Positions 62,705 through 64,000 of a stretch of 64,000 nucleotides of DNA are shown here, in pieces. The notes below the pieces were generated by a model. That model was not told where the DNA came from. It ran no database searches and saw only the letters and a program-made list of their open reading frames with translations. The DNA is from Verrucomicrobiales bacterium (GTDB taxonomy: Bacteria > Verrucomicrobiota > Verrucomicrobiia > Limisphaerales > J093): assembly GCA_024233305.1 (NCBI GenBank), contig JACKPV010000024.1, forward strand, positions 186,001 to 250,000, read 5' to 3'. A program made the translations under genes and the position numbers. Positions within the stretch are counted from its first letter, which is position 1, and each line of letters opens with the position of its first letter.

Positions 62705-63859
62705 TCAGGGGTAACCCCGGCTGCCCGCGCCACCCATCGCGCCATAGCGGTCAGCGTAGGGATCGGCGGCCGCGGGCGCGGGCACCGGCGCGGCCGGCTT
62801 GATGGGGTTCCCGTTTTCATCAAGCGGGAACGGACTGACGACATAGACCCAGATGCGGACGCGGAAAGGATGCTCCTCCAGCATGATCGTCTTCCCTCCA
62901 CGCGTCACTGGCCCCCGGCCCATCCCCATGCCGGGCGTCAGGCCGTATCGGGCGGCTTCTCCTCCCCCCGGGGCCAATCCATAGCGGCCTGCCATCCCTC
63001 CCCCCATCGCTCCCCCCCCCATCCCACCGTAGATCGGATCCACGGTGGGCATGCCGCTGGCCAACAGCGAGGTCCCGGCGGTATCGATCACGAGGTTCTT
63101 CGGGATGAAGCAGTATTTGCTCTCGGCCAATCCTTCGAGGAAGCCGGCCAGCTCGGGAGTGAAGGCGTGAAAGGTGAACTCGTACGGCGTCAGAATCGCC
63201 ACGTCGTTCGTGGAGCCGAGCCGGTCCCAGTAGTCCTGCGTCGAGCTGGCGCCGGGAGCGCCGGCCGTGGCGGGCCCCGGAATGCCGACGGTCGTGGTGG
63301 TGGTATTGGTGTCCTGCACCGCCACCGCCCGCCGCTTGATCCCGTCGAGCGTGAGCGGCCGGGCCTCCAGCAGCACTTCGGTGATCGCCCGGATATGGGC
63401 CAGTTGCTCGGCGAGGGCCGGCAGGGCCTTGGCATCGATGGCCAACTGGGACTTGATGTTCTGAAAGCTGAACGCGTACTTCGGCGGGAGTTTGACACCG
63501 GACAGTTCGGCTTTCCGGGTCAGCACATCGATTGTCTGGAGCAACAGCGCGTTGAAATCACCACTGGTCAGATTCGTCGGGGAGGTGATGAGATCGAAAG
63601 TCCGTCGGGCCTCCTGCAGGACGCCAGCGACTTCCTCTTCCTGAAGTTTCGCCGCTTTGATGTTGTCGATCTTGTTGTTGCCGGGATGCGGCTTCAGGTT
63701 GATCAGCCGTTGCAGCTCGGTCTCCTGTGCATCCAAGGCGGCGGCCACCTCGGCCGCCCGGTTGTACTTGGAGTACAGATACCATCCCGCGCCCCCCAAT
63801 AAACCGAGCGCCACCAACCCGGCGACGACCAGCATCAGATTCTTCTTGAGCCAGTCCAT
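62705..63859 (-). CDS. Membrane-anchored pilus-locus protein (Amuc_1100-like, PilO-type position)
   Basis: A 384-residue protein with one N-terminal membrane helix (LMLVVAGLVALGLLGGAGWYL), a long helical coiled coil (residues about 30-110, with KIDNIKAAKLQEEEVAGVL), two mixed domains and a Pro/Ala-rich and Met/Gly-rich low-complexity part near the end (GGMGGGAMGGGMAG). The layout is that of Amuc_1100, the pilus-associated outer protein of Akkermansia, and more loosely of PilO/GspM proteins that link inner-membrane parts to the secretin. It lies 12 bases upstream of the Amuc_1099-like gene. Amuc_1100 is known for effects on host immune signalling; nothing suggests the same here. Function is inferred from position. 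Confidence 0.68.
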   Translation of the reverse strand: MDWLKKNLMLVVAGLVALGLLGGAGWYLYSKYNRAAEVAAALDAQETELQRLINLKPHPGNNKIDNIKAAKLQEEEVAGVLQEARRTFDLITSPTNLTSGDFNALLLQTIDVLTRKAELSGVKLPPKYAFSFQNIKSQLAIDAKALPALAEQLAHIRAITEVLLEARPLTLDGIKRRAVAVQDTNTTTTTVGIPGPATAGAPGASSTQDYWDRLGSTNDVAILTPYEFTFHAFTPELAGFLEGLAESKYCFIPKNLVIDTAGTSLLASGMPTVDPIYGGMGGGAMGGGMAGRYGLAPGGGEAARYGLTPGMGMGRGPVTRGGKTIMLEEHPFRVRIWVYVVSPFPLDENGNPIKPAAPVPAPAAADPYADRYGAMGGAGSRGYP

Positions 63860-63863
63860 AGAG

Positions 63864-64000
63864 TCAGAGCTTGATCGGCTGCGCCAGCTTCAGCCGCACA
63901 TCAAAGGAGAAGGTCCCGGCGGAGTCGTTCTGGGTGATCTGTCCCGAGAAGTGCGTCACATTGGTCGTTGCCACGCTGTTGGTCTCGGGACCCACGAAAT
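63864..64000 (-). CDS. C-terminal end of another pilus-locus protein, cut by the window edge
   Basis: Only the last 45 or so residues are present (ending SFDVRLKLAQPIKL, stop at 63864-63866). It ends 4 bases upstream of the Amuc_1100-like gene on the same strand, so it belongs to the same operon. The strand-like ending with alternating hydrophobic residues would fit a PilN/PilM-type inner-membrane component, but the fragment is too short to name. Confidence 0.7.
   Translation of the reverse strand, partial: FVGPETNSVATTNVTHFSGQITQNDSAGTFSFDVRLKLAQPIKL

Noticed and set aside
1..64000. CRISPR arrays, prophage genes, restriction systems, toxin-antitoxin pairs
   Set aside because: I looked for regularly spaced repeats, Cas, integrase, methylase and small paired genes and found none that could be supported.

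Overview
The window looks like chromosomal DNA of a GC-rich, Gram-negative member of the Verrucomicrobia, probably the Pedosphaera/Limisphaera side of the phylum. This is inferred from gene content, not from a marker gene. The supporting genes are three H-X9-DG type pseudopilins with the same FTLIELLVVIAIIAILAGM segment, paired DUF1549/DUF1553 and DUF1501 genes, two sulfatases with several glycoside hydrolases, a futalosine-type menaquinone locus, and envelope genes resembling Amuc_1098-1100 of Akkermansia. lpxD shows a lipopolysaccharide-type outer membrane. I saw no rRNA, complete tRNA, CRISPR array, transposase or prophage gene.

Layout. 0-3.2 kb: start of an exported protein running off the left edge, a GH43 enzyme and a sulfatase. 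3.2-6.1 kb: mqnP-mqnE-mqnA with 4-base overlaps. 6.2-8.2 kb: two pseudopilins. 8.2-11.6 kb: intergenic repeats around an oxidoreductase-like gene and a GHMP sugar kinase. 12-14.3 kb: a decaheme OmcA/MtrC-type cytochrome. 14.7-16 kb: a fasciclin protein and a CIA30 protein. 16.3-22.2 kb (minus strand): panD-lpxD-grpE-dnaJ-rsmE-ubiD, a housekeeping run. 22.6-25.3 kb: a di-heme peroxidase, an acetyltransferase and a block made wholly of repeats. 25.3-30 kb: a DUF1549/LamG/DUF1553 and DUF1501 pair. 30-43.7 kb: glycerol facilitator, a third pseudopilin, DUF362 with a beta-propeller, GH95 fucosidase, second sulfatase, gapA, Gfo/Idh/MocA, GH16, an exported isoaspartyl methyltransferase and a lectin-like protein. 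44-46.5 kb: an outer-membrane barrel and coaE. 47-57.5 kb: four very large exported proteins in one run, including a subtilisin-like protease. 57.7-64 kb: a stand-alone 5'-3' exonuclease and a secretin/pilus-like envelope locus that continues past the right edge.

Together the genes suggest a heterotrophic polysaccharide degrader. Sulfatases, fucosidase, GH43 and GH16 would act on sulfated, fucose- or beta-glucan-containing polymers, and the sugar kinase, glycerol facilitator and GAPDH would feed central metabolism. Menaquinone made by the futalosine route could feed a respiratory chain that also uses exported c-type cytochromes.

The most unusual items are: (1) a secretin whose membrane domain is split between two consecutive genes, the second with its own signal peptide; (2) a lone ten-heme cytochrome with two matching five-heme halves and no visible porin partner; (3) the 10-kb run of giant exported proteins, three of which share a C-terminal module; and (4) intergenic REP-like repeats with GTAG heads, whose outer end twice coincides exactly with a stop codon. 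Most long open frames opposite these genes are shadows caused by the high GC content and were left out.
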